Source: Carya illinoinensis
Taxonomy: Eukaryota; Streptophyta; Magnoliopsida; Fagales; Juglandaceae
NCBI RefSeq assembly: GCF_018687715.1
Contig: NC_056761.1
Span: 16,382,001-16,446,000 of the forward strand
Length of the DNA: 64,000 nt
Reading direction: 5' to 3'
A program made the position numbers and the translations under genes. Below, in pieces: positions 10,112 through 21,924 of this stretch; positions within the stretch are counted from its first letter, which is position 1; every line of letters begins with the position of its first letter. The notes beneath the pieces are model-generated. The model made no database searches and was not told the origin of the DNA. It saw only the letters and a program-made list of their open reading frames with translations.

Positions 10112-11788
10112 ATGCTGCCAAAAAGACAAAGAAGAAATGTGCCTTCTCCACCAAGTTGAAGTCTCGAACCCGTTGAGGACTCCCCACTTGAAGAGTTCGT
10201 TCCTAAAGATCAAGTTAACACTATAGAGAACAATGCCCAGTCGACACCTACTAGTAAGGAAATGTCGTTGATAATTATTTATATATTTAATATTTTTGTC
10301 TCAATAACTATATAACTATAAAAATTATACACATTATCTATATTAGTTGATGCATCCACTCATCGCGGTCGTGGCTATATACGTAGCATCTCACTTGAGA
10401 AAAACTGAAGGCATGGCAAGCTGAAAGTCACAATTCCTGATAATTCCACTGGAGGAGTAGATGATAGTGCAGCAGTGCTTTCCTCCTATATTGGTACAGT
10501 AATTCGAGCTTATGCTCCATTTTATGTGCGCTCCTAGCGAGATGTGCCGAATGAGATTAGGGAACATATTCGGAGTCATGTGTTGGTGAGTTTACTTTGA
10601 CAGTTCGTTTTTTTTACTTACATTAGTATATCATATTTTTTACCTAATTAATTTATAATTAGGATGAATTTGACCTCGACTTTGGTCGTAGCGTGGATTT
10701 GAGAACTGTGAATGAGTTAATGGCTACACTATTCCAACATCACAAGCGATGATGTCACGACCACTTCAAGAAGTTTGAGTCGTTTGAAAAGGCTGCATAG
10801 TCACCTTTCCAGCAGATGAAGTTAGACAACTGGATAAAGTGTTGTGATCTTTTTGCATCTCTAGAATATTAGGTATTCTAGATTTATTTCCATTAATTAT
10901 TTAAATTAAAATTTTTTGTTTATCTTATATGTATATATATATTATACAATTAACATTCTCAATGTGCATTTTTAGAACTTCAGTTCTACAAATGCACATA
11001 ATAGATCCGCTCTAACTATTCACCATAATGCTGGTTCAAAATCATTATATCGTCTTGCTAAAAAAATGGTAATTAATAAACTATATAATTCATTTATTTT
11101 CCTGTTATTCTTTTATATAAGTACTAACACTATCTTTTTAAATTTGCTAATGTCGTTTTGTTATAAACGTGATGATCCTAAAAACTTTTCCCTCGTTAAT
11201 GTTTATGCTGCTACTCACACTAATGAGCATAGTGAGTGGATGGATCCTGCCGCTGCAATTAATTATGTAAGCGGTGTTCCTTTTGTTAAATAAATTATGC
11301 AACCTATGGTTAAATTCTTTTTTATTTGTATTTTGATACGTTACCTATTGTGTGTTTTGATCTTTCAAACTACAGGGAAAAATGATGGAGTTGCAGTCGG
11401 GTTCTGGGGAATCCTCTACTAGTGACATAGACATTTTCACACAAGTTCTCGGGCCCAACTCTAGTATGGCAAGAGGTTTGGGATGATCTTTCAAGCATTT
11501 CGGTTCATCCTCCTCAACCTCATCGACTTCACAAATTAATAATTTTAACAAAGAGTTAGAAACTGCACAACACGAGAATGAGTATATGAGTTCCAGACAG
11601 CAAGAGTTGGAGTCCCTCTTAGAGCGACAGTCTCATTTAGAGACGTGTTTGTAGGATCAACAAAGAGACCAGGAGGAAAGAATACGTAGTGAGGTCCAAG
11701 AGCAAGTGCAGCGGAGATGATGCTACAAATGGAGCATGTTATGTCATTGCAACAGAATCATGGTGGACGAGGAAAGAAAAAGAAATGA
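10112..11788 (+). pseudogene. TNPA-like second gene of CACTA-1, exons with stops
   Basis: Several exon-like blocks, separated by AT-rich introns, resemble the Ptta/En/Spm-type TNPA proteins. They are MLPKRQRRNVPSPPS (10112 on), HGKLKVTIPDNSTGG then YIGTVIRAYAPFYVRS (10405-10540), RDVPNEIREHIRSHVL, DEFDLDFGRSVDLRTVNEL (10663-10720), and KRDDPKNFSLVNVYAATHTN with SEWMDPAAAINY (11165-11265). A final glutamine/glutamate-rich coiled-coil region (11380-11740) ends in GKKKK and TGA 11786-11788. In-frame stops interrupt several blocks (for example after YVRS near 10534). In En/Spm the TNPA protein binds the subterminal repeats. Exon limits are approximate. Confidence 0.8.
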
Positions 11789-11929
11789 ATTTTATTAGTG
11801 TATTAAATTTTTAATATCTACTTGGAAAACAATTACAAACATTTTTTGTTGTCAAATATGTTATGTAATATGATATAATTGGTATAATTGGTATATTTAT
11901 TAATGGGATGAGTTTAGTATTTCTGATAT

Positions 11930-12561
11930 GTACGTTCGAATGTAAATAAATATGTTTGAACAATATTCCAAATTCGAACACACGTTCGAACGTAATCACA
12001 CAAAATTGTAACATAACATTTGAATGTTTACACCGACAAATGAAAATTACGTTCAAATGTTTAAACTTTTAATGTTTCAAACCTCCAAACGTACTTCTTG
12101 CGTTCGAACTCTCGTTTCTTAACGTTGGAAAGAACGTCCAAACGTTATGATTCGAACGTTCAGACATCGTTTCCTTTATGTTGGAATCTAAATTCGAATG
12201 TAACGTTCGAACATAAATATGATACGTTTGAACGTTAATCAACAAATGTTACCTACTCTCATTCGGATGTCAATTTGTCTCGTTTACGTTTGAATGTTAT
12301 ATTTTTCATTCGAACGTAATATTTTGTAACAGATTCTAACTGTCACAGAAAAGTAAACATTCGAATGTTATTTAAAACGGCACATCACAAACCATCACTA
12401 AAAATATTTTTAGTGACCCTTGTACAGTAAACTGTCACCATATGTATTCTATGACGCACATTTCGTGACAGTTTATAATCGTCACCTAATGTATTTCGTG
12501 ACGCTTTTTCTATTTCTTGTGATAGTTTCATCTATCACTAAATCCAATTTTTGTTGTAGTG
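11930..12561. repeat. Right subterminal repeats and right terminus of CACTA-1
   Basis: From 11930 to 12370 there are about fifteen to twenty variants of (A)ACGTTCGAA(C)GTT in both orientations, matching those at 60-240. From 12380 to 12540 GTGACAGTTT/AACTGTCAC words form several hairpins. The terminus TTTTTGTTGTAGTG ends at 12561. Confidence 0.88.
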
Positions 12562-13699
12562 TAAGAAGATAGACATGATATTGGAGATGGCATAATTACT
12601 CCACTAATCTTCGGAAGGTTTCTTGACCTATACAACTTTATTAGTCTATTGCAACCATATATACATTATTTATAAACAGTTTTTCTACGGACAGTCATGA
12701 GATGCAACTGTGGGGCAGTCTGCTAATATATTATCCCACGGTAGCAACTGATTTATTATTAAAAAATGAAAAAAAAAAGAACAACCAAACCAACGAGTTT
12801 GGTCTTTGTAAAACCAACGAGTTTGGTCTCTGTAAAACCAACTAGTTTGGTCTCTACAAAATCAAAAATAGACAACCAAAGCAACAAATTTGAGCCCCCA
12901 AGCACTATTTTGCACAGTTTTTTGAGGTAGCAAACAACGAGTTTCCTCGTCGGTAGTCATAAGAATCAACTCTAGTTAGCTGATATCCCTAAGAAGAAGA
13001 TCTTGGCTGAAACCAGAATACAAAAGAATTTTTTTGAAGAAAACTATGCAAATCTGGGCAAGCAACATTGATAAATTCACAGAGGAAGACATAGTGCAAA
13101 TCTAGATAGTCTTCAAATCTTCTGCTAAGGAAGAACTAGGAACAGATTTTAGCTATTTTTGTTCCTCATAATCTCACATTTCTGTTGATTTGATGATCTG
13201 TTGATTCTCTTTCAAATGAGTCGAGAACCACTTCAAGCTTGAGATTGGTTTCGTGTCTTAGATCTACTACTTGGTCAAATTAGATCTAAAGCCAAATCTG
13301 TGAGCAAATCATGATATGAAGCAAAACCAGTTTCTTGAAAATAAAACTTGCAGATTTGAAGCACACCAGTTGAGGAGAGGAGGTCGTGCTTTGACGATCT
13401 AGGAGGAGTCTGATGATCCCAAGTAAATCATATGGATTTAATTCTAGCGTGACTCGAGCTAATTGGAATCGAATGGGAGAAAGATTTCCTAGAAATAAAA
13501 GGGAAAGGGAGAAAGAGATGGGGAATCAAAGTCTCGGAGAAGGGGGATGGGGACTGTGTTTTTAGATGAAACGGTGCGTTTTTATTTTTCCACATCAAAT
13601 ACGTTTACCTCTCGCTTGCACCAAGCAACTGCATATAGCGTTTTTCATATATAAATATATATATATATAAATATACATATATATGAGATACATATATAT
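12562..13699. other. Unassigned sequence outside CACTA-1
   Basis: No gene recognised. It contains the 24-bp tandem repeat at 12788-12860 and an (AT)n stretch near 13640-13690. Confidence 0.5.
12788..12860. repeat. 24-bp minisatellite, three copies
   Basis: The unit AACCAACGAGTTTGGTCTCT plus GTAA starts at 12788, 12812 and 12836 with one or two differences. A fourth degenerate copy may follow at 12860-12895. Each unit contains the partial palindrome ACCAA...TTGGT. Confidence 0.8.
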
Positions 13700-13862
13700 G
13701 AGCTTTGCTACACATAAGCCCACACACCACATTTTTTTATTTTTTTAAATGTTTTTGGATTGATTCTTCTTAAATTAATTAAATTATTCTACTAATTATC
13801 CGTATATAAAATATTTGGTAAAAGAGAAAAAAAAATTAGTGTGTGGACTTATGCTTAGAATT
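13700..13862. mobile_element. Candidate MITE, family M1 copy 1
   Basis: Imperfect terminal inverted repeats AGCTTTGCTACACATAAGCC (left) and GTGTGTGGACTTATGCTTAG (right) surround an AT-rich core of about 120 bp. A related copy follows at 14111-14272. Target-site duplications were not resolved because the flanks are (AT)n. Confidence 0.5.
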
Positions 13863-14110
13863 ATATATATATATACATATATATATACGGAAAAAACAAC
13901 ACCTGCATGCTCAATCAAGGAACTGTATCGGTGTGGTTTTAATTATTAATTGGTTATATTATGAATGGGTATCCTTATCTAGCAAGTCTCCTTGTTGAGA
14001 AATGTCGTGCGTATAATATTTTTCCGGTTAATTGGTTGTTCCAAACTCTATGTCGATCAGAGTACTCTATAAAAAATATATGGCAAAAAAAAAATAATAA
14101 TAATAATAAT

Positions 14111-14272
14111 TTTAAACATAACCCCACACATCATATTTTTTATTTTTTATTTTTTTATGACTTTTTTGAGTTCATTTTTTAAAACTAATTGAATTAATCT
14201 ACTCATTATTCATAAAAATAAAAAAAGGAAAAAAAAAAAGTGTAGCGTATACGCTTATGCATAGCAAGGCTC
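14111..14272. mobile_element. Candidate MITE, family M1 copy 2
   Basis: The left end has CATAACCCCACACATCATA and the right end ACGCTTATGCATAGCAAGGC. The reverse complement of the right end aligns with the left end of copy 1. Similar length and AT-rich core. Confidence 0.45.
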
Positions 14273-14392
14273 AAAAAAATAAAAAAACTATGAAAGCTTA
14301 CAATAAATTATTACAATAGAATGAGATATATGGAGAATGAAATCATTTATCTCATCAAAATTTCCCCTAGTTTAGGAAGTATTAAGGGTGTG

Positions 14393-14575
14393 TTTGGGCG
14401 TTGAGAGTATCTTAACACTTCTCAACATACTCCACTACTATTTATTATTTTATTATTAATTTTCACCTATTTTTTTACTATTATTCATTATTTTTTACTA
14501 CTATTTAATATTTTAATATTATTTTTCACTTACTTTTTCACTACTATTCACAACATATCTTAACACCTAAATGAT
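14393..14575. mobile_element. Possible truncated MITE starting GTGTGTTTGGGCGTTGAGA
   Basis: The left edge GTGTGTTTGGGCG is typical of a common class of plant miniature elements. The interior is built of CACTACTATTTA-like words, and the right side has only a partial match (TATCTTAACACC). No clear right inverted repeat was seen. Confidence 0.3.
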
Positions 14576-14589
14576 CAGCTTAAAATTTC

Positions 14590-16620
14590 ATCTTCCAAGC
14601 ATAGAAGCTGTCAAAGTAATACAAGGATAAGTCCAGGATCGTATTCTACAGGGACAAAGGGTTATCAAAGCGTTTGTGAAATTTTCTTTGTATAGAAGAA
14701 GTATCGATTATGAAAGATGAAAATAAATGTGAATCTATATTTCTAAAATTACCAAAACTAAGAAGTTTAGAGAAAATGTATAGCAAATGAATTAAACTTG
14801 TAAGAAACAATAAAACAAACACTTGGGATACAATTTTCACCCACTAATTCGGAGATGGATTTACTTCTCTTTTCATCTTCTCTCAACCATGCTCCCATTC
14901 TTAGAAATCATGGTCGGATAATATAGCAATGAATCCTAATTCTTAGCCTAATAAAACTACTTGACAGATTATATAACAATTGTAAAATAGTGGAAGAAAG
15001 CCATCAAAGTCTTGTTACTTGTTCAAATATTAATTGTGCCTTTACGTTTACAACTAATCTAAACCAAGAACAAAGAACTCCGATCCTTTCTAAAAGTAAG
15101 TTGAAATATCATCTACCAAGTTAATCATTAAAATCAAATAATATTGAAGAAAATCCACTCCAAAACAGTCATAGGTTACTCATTGAATCCCAAGCTCAAA
15201 ATCTAGTCTATCATCTCTAAATTAGTAAAATGCTCAAAAATGATGAATCTTAACATTTTAAGTAACTGTATGAAAATGAATACAGGAGAATAAATAAAAC
15301 AAGCTGAATGAACAACTAAGAAATAAAAACTGGGAAAACAAAAGAAAGGAAAATAAAATAGAAATGAGAACCGACCGACCCAAATAAACTAAGACTAAGA
15401 AAAAAAAAAAAAAAAAACTTCAGCCGACTACCACTAAGAAACAAGAAGTAGTATTACGAAATGGAAGAAAAAGAAAAGTAACAATAAAACTAAAAAAATC
15501 TGAGAGAGAGATTTCCGTCTCCAATGAAAAAGACTCAGCCCAAAACTAAGAACAAGTTACAAGAAGCAAGAGGAAAACTATAAGTAAACCAAGCGGGAGT
15601 GAAAACTCACGCTCTCCAGCAAAAGAAATAACTAAAAGAAACTCAAAACTTCAGCTAAGAACGAATGAGAAAACAACAACCGTCCACCCTACTGTCTAAA
15701 CGGAAAAAAAAAAATAAATAAACAAACTCCAACTAATAAAACTCTACTCTGCTGCTTCTCCGTCTAAACGAAAGCAAGAAATAATGTAAAAGCCAAAACC
15801 GGCCAGCTGCCCTACGTCTAAACGAAAAGAAAGGAAAATAAAAACTCAGCCCACTCTACTGCTACCAGGTCTGGAACGAAAACAAAATAAAGCTTGAGAA
15901 CAAAAACTGCCGCCTTGCAACTAAATGAAAAAGAAGAGAAAATAAAAACTGTAGCCGAACAAAAAAAAAATAGCCTGAAAGATAAACTGAAGCCTAGCAT
16001 CTGAAACAAAAGAAAGAAAATAACAACTCCAAGCTAAGCTACTGAACTCCCATAGCATTTCAGCCCTCTTTCTTTTTATAGCCGTGTGTCTTGTGAGCTG
16101 TCCATGTGATGCCGTGGTGACCTTCCATGTGCAGAAGCAAGAAAGCTGAAATGAACAGCTTGCCTTCCAGCAACACATCACTGATCTCCTGCACGTCCAG
16201 CTACCCGAAAAAGAAAGAAATAAGATAAAACTCTGCTACTGCTGCACGTCCGAGTGGTCCCCAGGTGTAGAACCAAAAAGCACTCCAGCATGTTCTTCTT
16301 TGAGTGAAGTCCAGCTCTGTCAAAGTTGAGGGCCAGCAGTTTTATTCTTCTGCTGACCTGCTGCACGTCCGAGTGCTTCCATGTGATCTCCTGCAACGTG
16401 CCTAGTGCTAGGTCTGTAACGCAATTCACATGCCAAAAGTTGAAACCGAATAATCCTCTACTGTCCGAGTGTGTGCTGTCCGAGTGCCCCTTGTGTTCCC
16501 TTCATTTATTTCTTTCACTTGCTTTTTGAATTAAATCATTCCCAGGTTGAACATGGACTTCAGTTGTTTGAAAATGCTTAGATCTACTAAGGATGCTTGC
16601 CTCCATCTTATATCTTCATA
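14590..16620 (-). repeat. Degenerate LTR-like sequence (possible solo LTR)
   Basis: The start (GTCCAGGATCGTATTCTACAGGGAC, 14632 on) resembles in layout the R-U5 region of the Athila-like gypsy LTR at 50694-52003, where GTATCGTCCTCAGGGATTGG occupies the same place. The 15370-16500 part carries repeated words such as CACGTCCGAGTG and GTCTAAACG. No coding sequence and no confident TG...CA ends or target duplication were found. Inference only. Confidence 0.3.
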
Positions 16621-17457
16621 AATTTTTTTTTTCAACTATGTAGGCAATGGCTTTACTCCTGAACACCGACCAAGATTCAAATATAAGTTTTACGTAAGCA
16701 TTAGTCGGCCCCACATCAAAATGCATGCATCTATGTTTAATTAGGGGTAATATCTTATTTCACATGTCAAATAAAGTTAAGTCACATTATCTAATTAATA
16801 CTCTTATTTTAACTCATAAAGCACTTTTAACTTAAGATATTTAAGAGTATTTAATACCACATAATTGACCATTTATCACTCAACCTAACCTTAGATGCGA
16901 TTGAGTAAGACTGGTAGCTAGTTTCTCATGATTCCCAATTAATTAAGGACATTTCAGTAAAAATGTCATTAAATAATTAATTAGCCTACTTAAATCGATT
17001 ACTTGTCCTGTCAAGAAAAGAGTCAACTAGTTGGTAAATGATTTATATATTGAAAAATTCTAATTATCATCTTCATGCACCACATATTATATCTATTTTA
17101 ATTTTTTATTTATTTTTCGTATAAAAAATAAGTGGTGTATGAATAATAAATAGTATAACTCAATTAGTTTCATAAGAATAAAATAAAATAAAAAATAAAA
17201 AAATAAAAAATCATTGTAAAATATATACCTAAAATATGTAAAATAAGTTGACAATACGTTCGGTATTGCTCTAATTATTATTCTATATATTGTGATCGAT
17301 TGGTGTTTGCATTTTTTCTTTAAGCTGTAAGTACGGTGGTGTATTTCATCTGTGGGATGATGTCTTTTAATAGTACAATATACTTCTAATTGTTATGTAT
17401 TTTCATGAATATGTAATCCTGTATATATAGGGAATCCGATGGAGTTAAATAAAGACT
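16621..17457. other. Unassigned AT-rich sequence with a small inverted repeat
   Basis: No gene seen. At 17065-17150 an inverted repeat (TTCATGCACCACAT and ATAAGTGGTGTATGAA) surrounds an AT-rich loop and may be a very small MITE. Confidence 0.35.
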
Positions 17458-18612
17458 CTGGTTACTAGGCCTGCAACTCGATGAAGACAAGCCAGGTCTG
17501 TGCCTGGTCCGATCCGACCTAGTTGCTAAAGCGCGCCAACCCAACCCGACCCTTCCGTACATGCGGGTCCGTACGGATGGAACGAGTTTTTTTTTTTTTT
17601 TTCTCAGTTGAGTTCATTTCTATTTTGATGAAATTCTACACCCACCCGATATGTTTGGCTTCTATTGGTTGAATCCCTTTTCTGTAAAATCCCATACTCA
17701 AGACTTTCAAGTTTGATTTATGAAAACAGAGGGTTTTATTGAGGATTTGGTTCAATGGAAAACGTTTCCAGCCTTGGAAAAGAAGAAGAACAAATCGAAT
17801 TGTCGCCACAACATAATTATTTTCATGCAGGATTTGTGAGCATAGCATGTTGCGCAGACTCAAACTTCAATGACCAAAACATAAACATAAACATAAGCTG
17901 GTTAACAGTCTAGCTTATCTCTGATTGAAAAAAAAGGAATCAACAGACATCGATGAAATGAAACCAAAGCAAAGCAAAGCAAATTAAATTAAAGCAAACT
18001 AAAAAAAAAGATCTCAAAAAAATATATTCAGATCTTAAAAAAAAAAAAATCGTTTGTATCAGTTAGAAAAAATCAAATTGATACGAACGAAGCACCATAG
18101 CCAATCGTAGAACCCAACAAAGCACCATCGCCCACTTCAATAACTCCAACCAAAACCCAGCACAAAATCAAAACCCACTTCAACCAAACCCTCATCTTGA
18201 AGAGAAATACAAGAATTGTTCATATTCTAAGCAAAACCTAGCACAAAATCACAAAGATAAATCACACGAAGCAAAACCAAGCAGTTTGGGGGGAAATACG
18301 TTAAATAGAGAGACTCACTAGCTTGAACGGTGAAGACGAACAGTGAAGATGATGGTGACGATGAACGGAGATTCCCTACAGTGACGATGAACGGCGATGC
18401 CCAATGGAGAGGTGCACTGGTGGCTAGGGTTTGTGAAATGAAGCGAAGAGGGACTCCAAAACGCGTAGACGGTATCGGTTTCAACCGATATTAACTTGGT
18501 TCAACCCGCTAGTGGAGTGGATCCGAATAACCCAACTTGTGTCGGTTGGGCTCAAGCTGGTTCTTGCGGACGGATCAACTCGCTGCATTTTATGCACAGG
18601 CCTGCTGGTTAC
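17458..18612. mobile_element. Non-autonomous hAT-like element with 8-bp target duplication
   Basis: The direct repeat CTGGTTAC is found at 17458-17465 and 18605-18612. The enclosed 1,139-bp element starts TAGGCCTGCAAC and ends ...GCACAGGCCTG, giving a short inverted terminus (A)GGCCTG. An 8-bp duplication is the hAT signature. Subterminal parts contain GACCCGACC-like words on one side and CGGTTGGGCTCAAGC on the other. No transposase coding was found. The short terminal repeat keeps the call below certainty. Confidence 0.65.
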
Positions 18613-19483
18613 CTTGGATCATCCTAGATATAAGAGTATTAGTATTGGATTGCCTATTCTATTGTGCAAATTTTACTTAATATTACACTTTTTTTACTTT
18701 TTGTCCATTCCATTCAAAACCTGATTATTCAACAAAATTTTATATAATAATAAAATATTACTTATTTTAAAATTTTTTATTAGTTCTTTAGAATTTTTTT
18801 TTTGTCATACTTTACAAATCTACCGGTTATAATTTATTTTGTAATTAAATAAAAATTATTTTATTTCAATTATTATAATTTATAGTTCACTTTTTTTTTT
18901 ATGGTTTTTTTTTTATGATTTATAGTTCACTTTATAGTTCATTTTTCTGATGAATTTTTTTAATCATAACGATTATATAGTTCACTTTATTTAAATTATT
19001 GGTTTTTATTTATATTTTCAACGATTATTATTTGTAAGTGAGAATCTATCAGTAAATACCTAAAATTCTATACAGTTGTTAATTTAATTTACATTCGGCT
19101 GGATGAAATAAGAATAAAAATTGAGATGGTCTTTCTATGGTTGAGATCAATTTTGTTGATCCTCTTTCAGTTATTGTAGTTAAAAGCTAAGATAATTTTA
19201 TCTTGCCTAATCCAATTAATGCAAGTGAATATTGCCTTCCATTAGCCATTTAATAGATCCCATTGGCAATTGGCTGAGTCAATGTACGTGCTCTATCTAA
19301 TGTGTTTGTGTTTATTATGTCTTCCGATATGTATACGTTTGTTTGCATCTTTTGGCTAATTAGATTTCAGAATCGCTGTCGATAAACAAAAACATGCAGG
19401 TGTCCAAACCCACCAACAACGTCAATATACCAATGTAGTAATGTATGTCATATGACTGTGTTACGATAAATATATATATATCA
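18613..19483. other. AT-rich sequence, nothing recognised
   Basis: Long T-rich and A-rich stretches. No gene, repeat boundary or RNA was recognised. Confidence 0.4.
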
Positions 19484-20886
19484 AATGTGACACCCTTGGA
19501 TCCTGCTAGTGCTTTGGTAGAAGCTATGTTGCCAGGATGTTGGCTGCTCGGGTGTGACCCCCTTGAATATTGTGATAACAAAGTGTGTGCTAACATGATT
19601 AAATTGAAGTGTTCAGTTAATTCGTAGCTAAAATTAAAAAAAGATAGTCATAAGTCTAAATAACAGCACCAGAAAATTTAATACAACACAAGCCAAGTAT
19701 CCATAAGCTGATAAAATATTACAGTTATCTAATCTTGCAATAAAGTCAAATATAGCAACTTAGCAATTGGGAAAAAACACAAATCCTCAATCCCTTGGCA
19801 ACATCGAGACTCCATATTCATAACCACTATTGAACTCTCCATCTGCATCAAATTCTGAAGAGCCGGACAATAGTGAATCTACGAATGTGAGATTTCATAA
19901 AATCTCACTAAGTGAAATTAAAACTAACACTAAAAAATGCATGCTAGTGAAAATGAAGTTGTACAAACAAAAAATGCAAGGAAGGATGACATTGACATTT
20001 CACATTTAACGAAAATTAAACATAACAAAGTAACAGAGCTCAAGTACACAGCATAATATTCCACAAAAGTTGGAACAGCCCAAAAGAAACTTCATCTTTT
20101 TGAAAATATTCATTTTATTAATGTGTGAGCCATGATCTAACTTAAATGTCTCATACATACACCCTAGCTCTCTTCACCACAATATGGGTATGATACCCCA
20201 AGCATACATGACAGATAAGATGCAATGCACCTAGGAGTATAAAGTAAATAGTAGCGAAAAATTCTTTTACTACATTAGGTCGGGTGGTAAAATAAATATC
20301 ATGGTACCGAATCACAATTATTCCCAAAAGATTTCATTTCATAAAAACCATCCAAAGCATAGTGTTTTCTCAAAAACTCCCAAAAACACGAGACCATGAT
20401 TAAAAGTCATCAAAATTTGTTCTTTCTTTCATTGTCTCCATGATCCCTTGTCAAAATATCAACTAGCTAGGTCATTCCTATTCGGCCTTTTTTTTGTTCA
20501 AAATCCTCCTTAAATCCTTGAAGAGCTGTAATATTTCAATGATAAACTGGTTGGGGCTTCCAACCTATCCAAAATGGATAGTTCTGATGAGCTCTCAGAA
20601 GGAAGATTTGACAAAAAAGAAACTGCAGAAGTTGTTTTGGGGGGGGAAGGGGTGGTGGGGTAGCTACTCAGTAGAGGGGTTGACTTACTCTCCACACACA
20701 GCAAAACACAAGTTGCTATTCTACAACATTAGCGACAGAAGCATGTGGGAAGCTTCTTCTCTTGGTCTGTTAGGGTTTTGGGGAACGTGGAGGAGATGCA
20801 GCAAGGGCTGTCTCGGAAGAGGGCACTAGCTGGGGGAAGGAGTTTTTTGGAGGGGGACTTTCTACTTTTTCGTCGAGGGCCATGAC

Positions 20887-20919
20887 TTTTTTTTTGGGGG
20901 GGGGGGGGGGGGGGGGGGG
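20887..20919 (+). repeat. T9-G24 homopolymer junction
   Basis: Nine T are followed by 24 consecutive G. Such a run can form G-quadruplex structures and is also a common site of sequencing or assembly error. G-rich stretches lie close by at 20640-20660 and 20830-20860. Confidence 0.85.
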
Positions 20920-21090
20920 AGCTTTTGGAGACATGCAGCCACGAGAGAGAGATTTTCCCGTGCTTTCAGAATAAACGCATACAAGGGAAAGGAAATGATT
21001 TCTTTTTGTATTTTTTTGGTTTGGATATGGACGCAAGATTTTGGGAGTTTTTGTTTTTCTCTTCACTTTTGCTCTTGGATGGAGGTTGTT

Positions 21091-21924
21091 TTCTAGTGTA
21101 GGGGTGTAAATATTAACTAGTAAACAGGAAAACCGGACCGGACCGGCGAGGACCGGACCGGTTGTGCCAGTTTTGAACCGGTCTGGTTTTGGTTCCGGTC
21201 ATTTTTAGACCAGACCGGTACTATTTAATATGTATATATTTTTTTATTTATTTAATGTTATTATATTATATTATTTATTATATAATATTTTTTTATATAT
21301 AATACATAATAATATAAATTATAATTATATATAAGACAGTGTTATTTTAATTTATAAAATAAAAGTTTAATCTTAAACATGAAAATTTAATTGATCATAT
21401 GCTTTAAATATATAATATTATAAATATATATTATTTATTAATAACATTTTATCATAGATTCATAAGAAGTTAGATCCTGAAAAGAAAGAAAATCACTCAA
21501 ATATTATTATTAAATTTTAATGGCCTAATACACTTAAAACTCTTCATATTTTTTTTGATAAGTACATAAGACATTAGTAGATAAATATAAATTATATATA
21601 TTAGCATATAATTTATATAAAGCTATACCAAAGCTATACTAATAGCATAATTTTTTTACATAGCAGTCTTTTTATATAGTAGTTTTTTTTTTAAGTAGAA
21701 TTTTTTGACATAGCAGTTTTTTTTTTTTGTTATAAACAGATTTTTTTTATAATAAATATATATTTTATTAAAACCGAAAAACCGGACCGGAAACCGGTAA
21801 ACCGGAATACCGGTTTAGGAGGATAATCGGTGCGTAATTGGTTTTGAAAAATGTAAAACCGGTGCCTACCGGTTTGGTCCTAGATTTTGTCCAAAACCGG
21901 ACCGGTTACACCCCTATTCTAGTG
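21091..21924. mobile_element. Non-autonomous hAT element with CCGG-rich subterminal repeats
   Basis: A perfect 8-bp target duplication, TTCTAGTG (21091-21098 and 21917-21924), flanks an 818-bp element. It starts TAGGGGTGTAAAT and ends GGTTACACCCCTA, giving terminal inverted repeats TAGGGGTGTAA. Both subterminal zones are packed with ACCGGACCGG and AAACCGGT motifs in both orientations around an AT-rich core. There is no coding capacity. The duplication size and termini place it in the hAT superfamily. Confidence 0.88.

Larger units (their letters stand above)
1..12561 (+). mobile_element. CACTA (En/Spm-type) DNA transposon, CACTA-1, left tip outside window
   Basis: The right end is clear: the sequence finishes in TTTTTGTTGTAGTG at 12548-12561, the reverse complement of the CACTACAACAAAAA terminus usual for plant CACTA elements. 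Both flanks carry dense subterminal repeats around TTCGAACGTT (60-240 and 11930-12370), and hairpin-forming GTGAC...GTCAC words lie close to each end (17-42 and 12380-12500). Inside are a plus-strand TNP2-like transposase, a plus-strand TNPA-like gene and a minus-strand accessory gene remnant, all broken. A copia retrotransposon of about 5 kb sits inside the TNP2 tail. The left terminus is not seen but should lie just before base 1, because the first bases already look subterminal. The target-site duplication cannot be checked. Confidence 0.9.
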
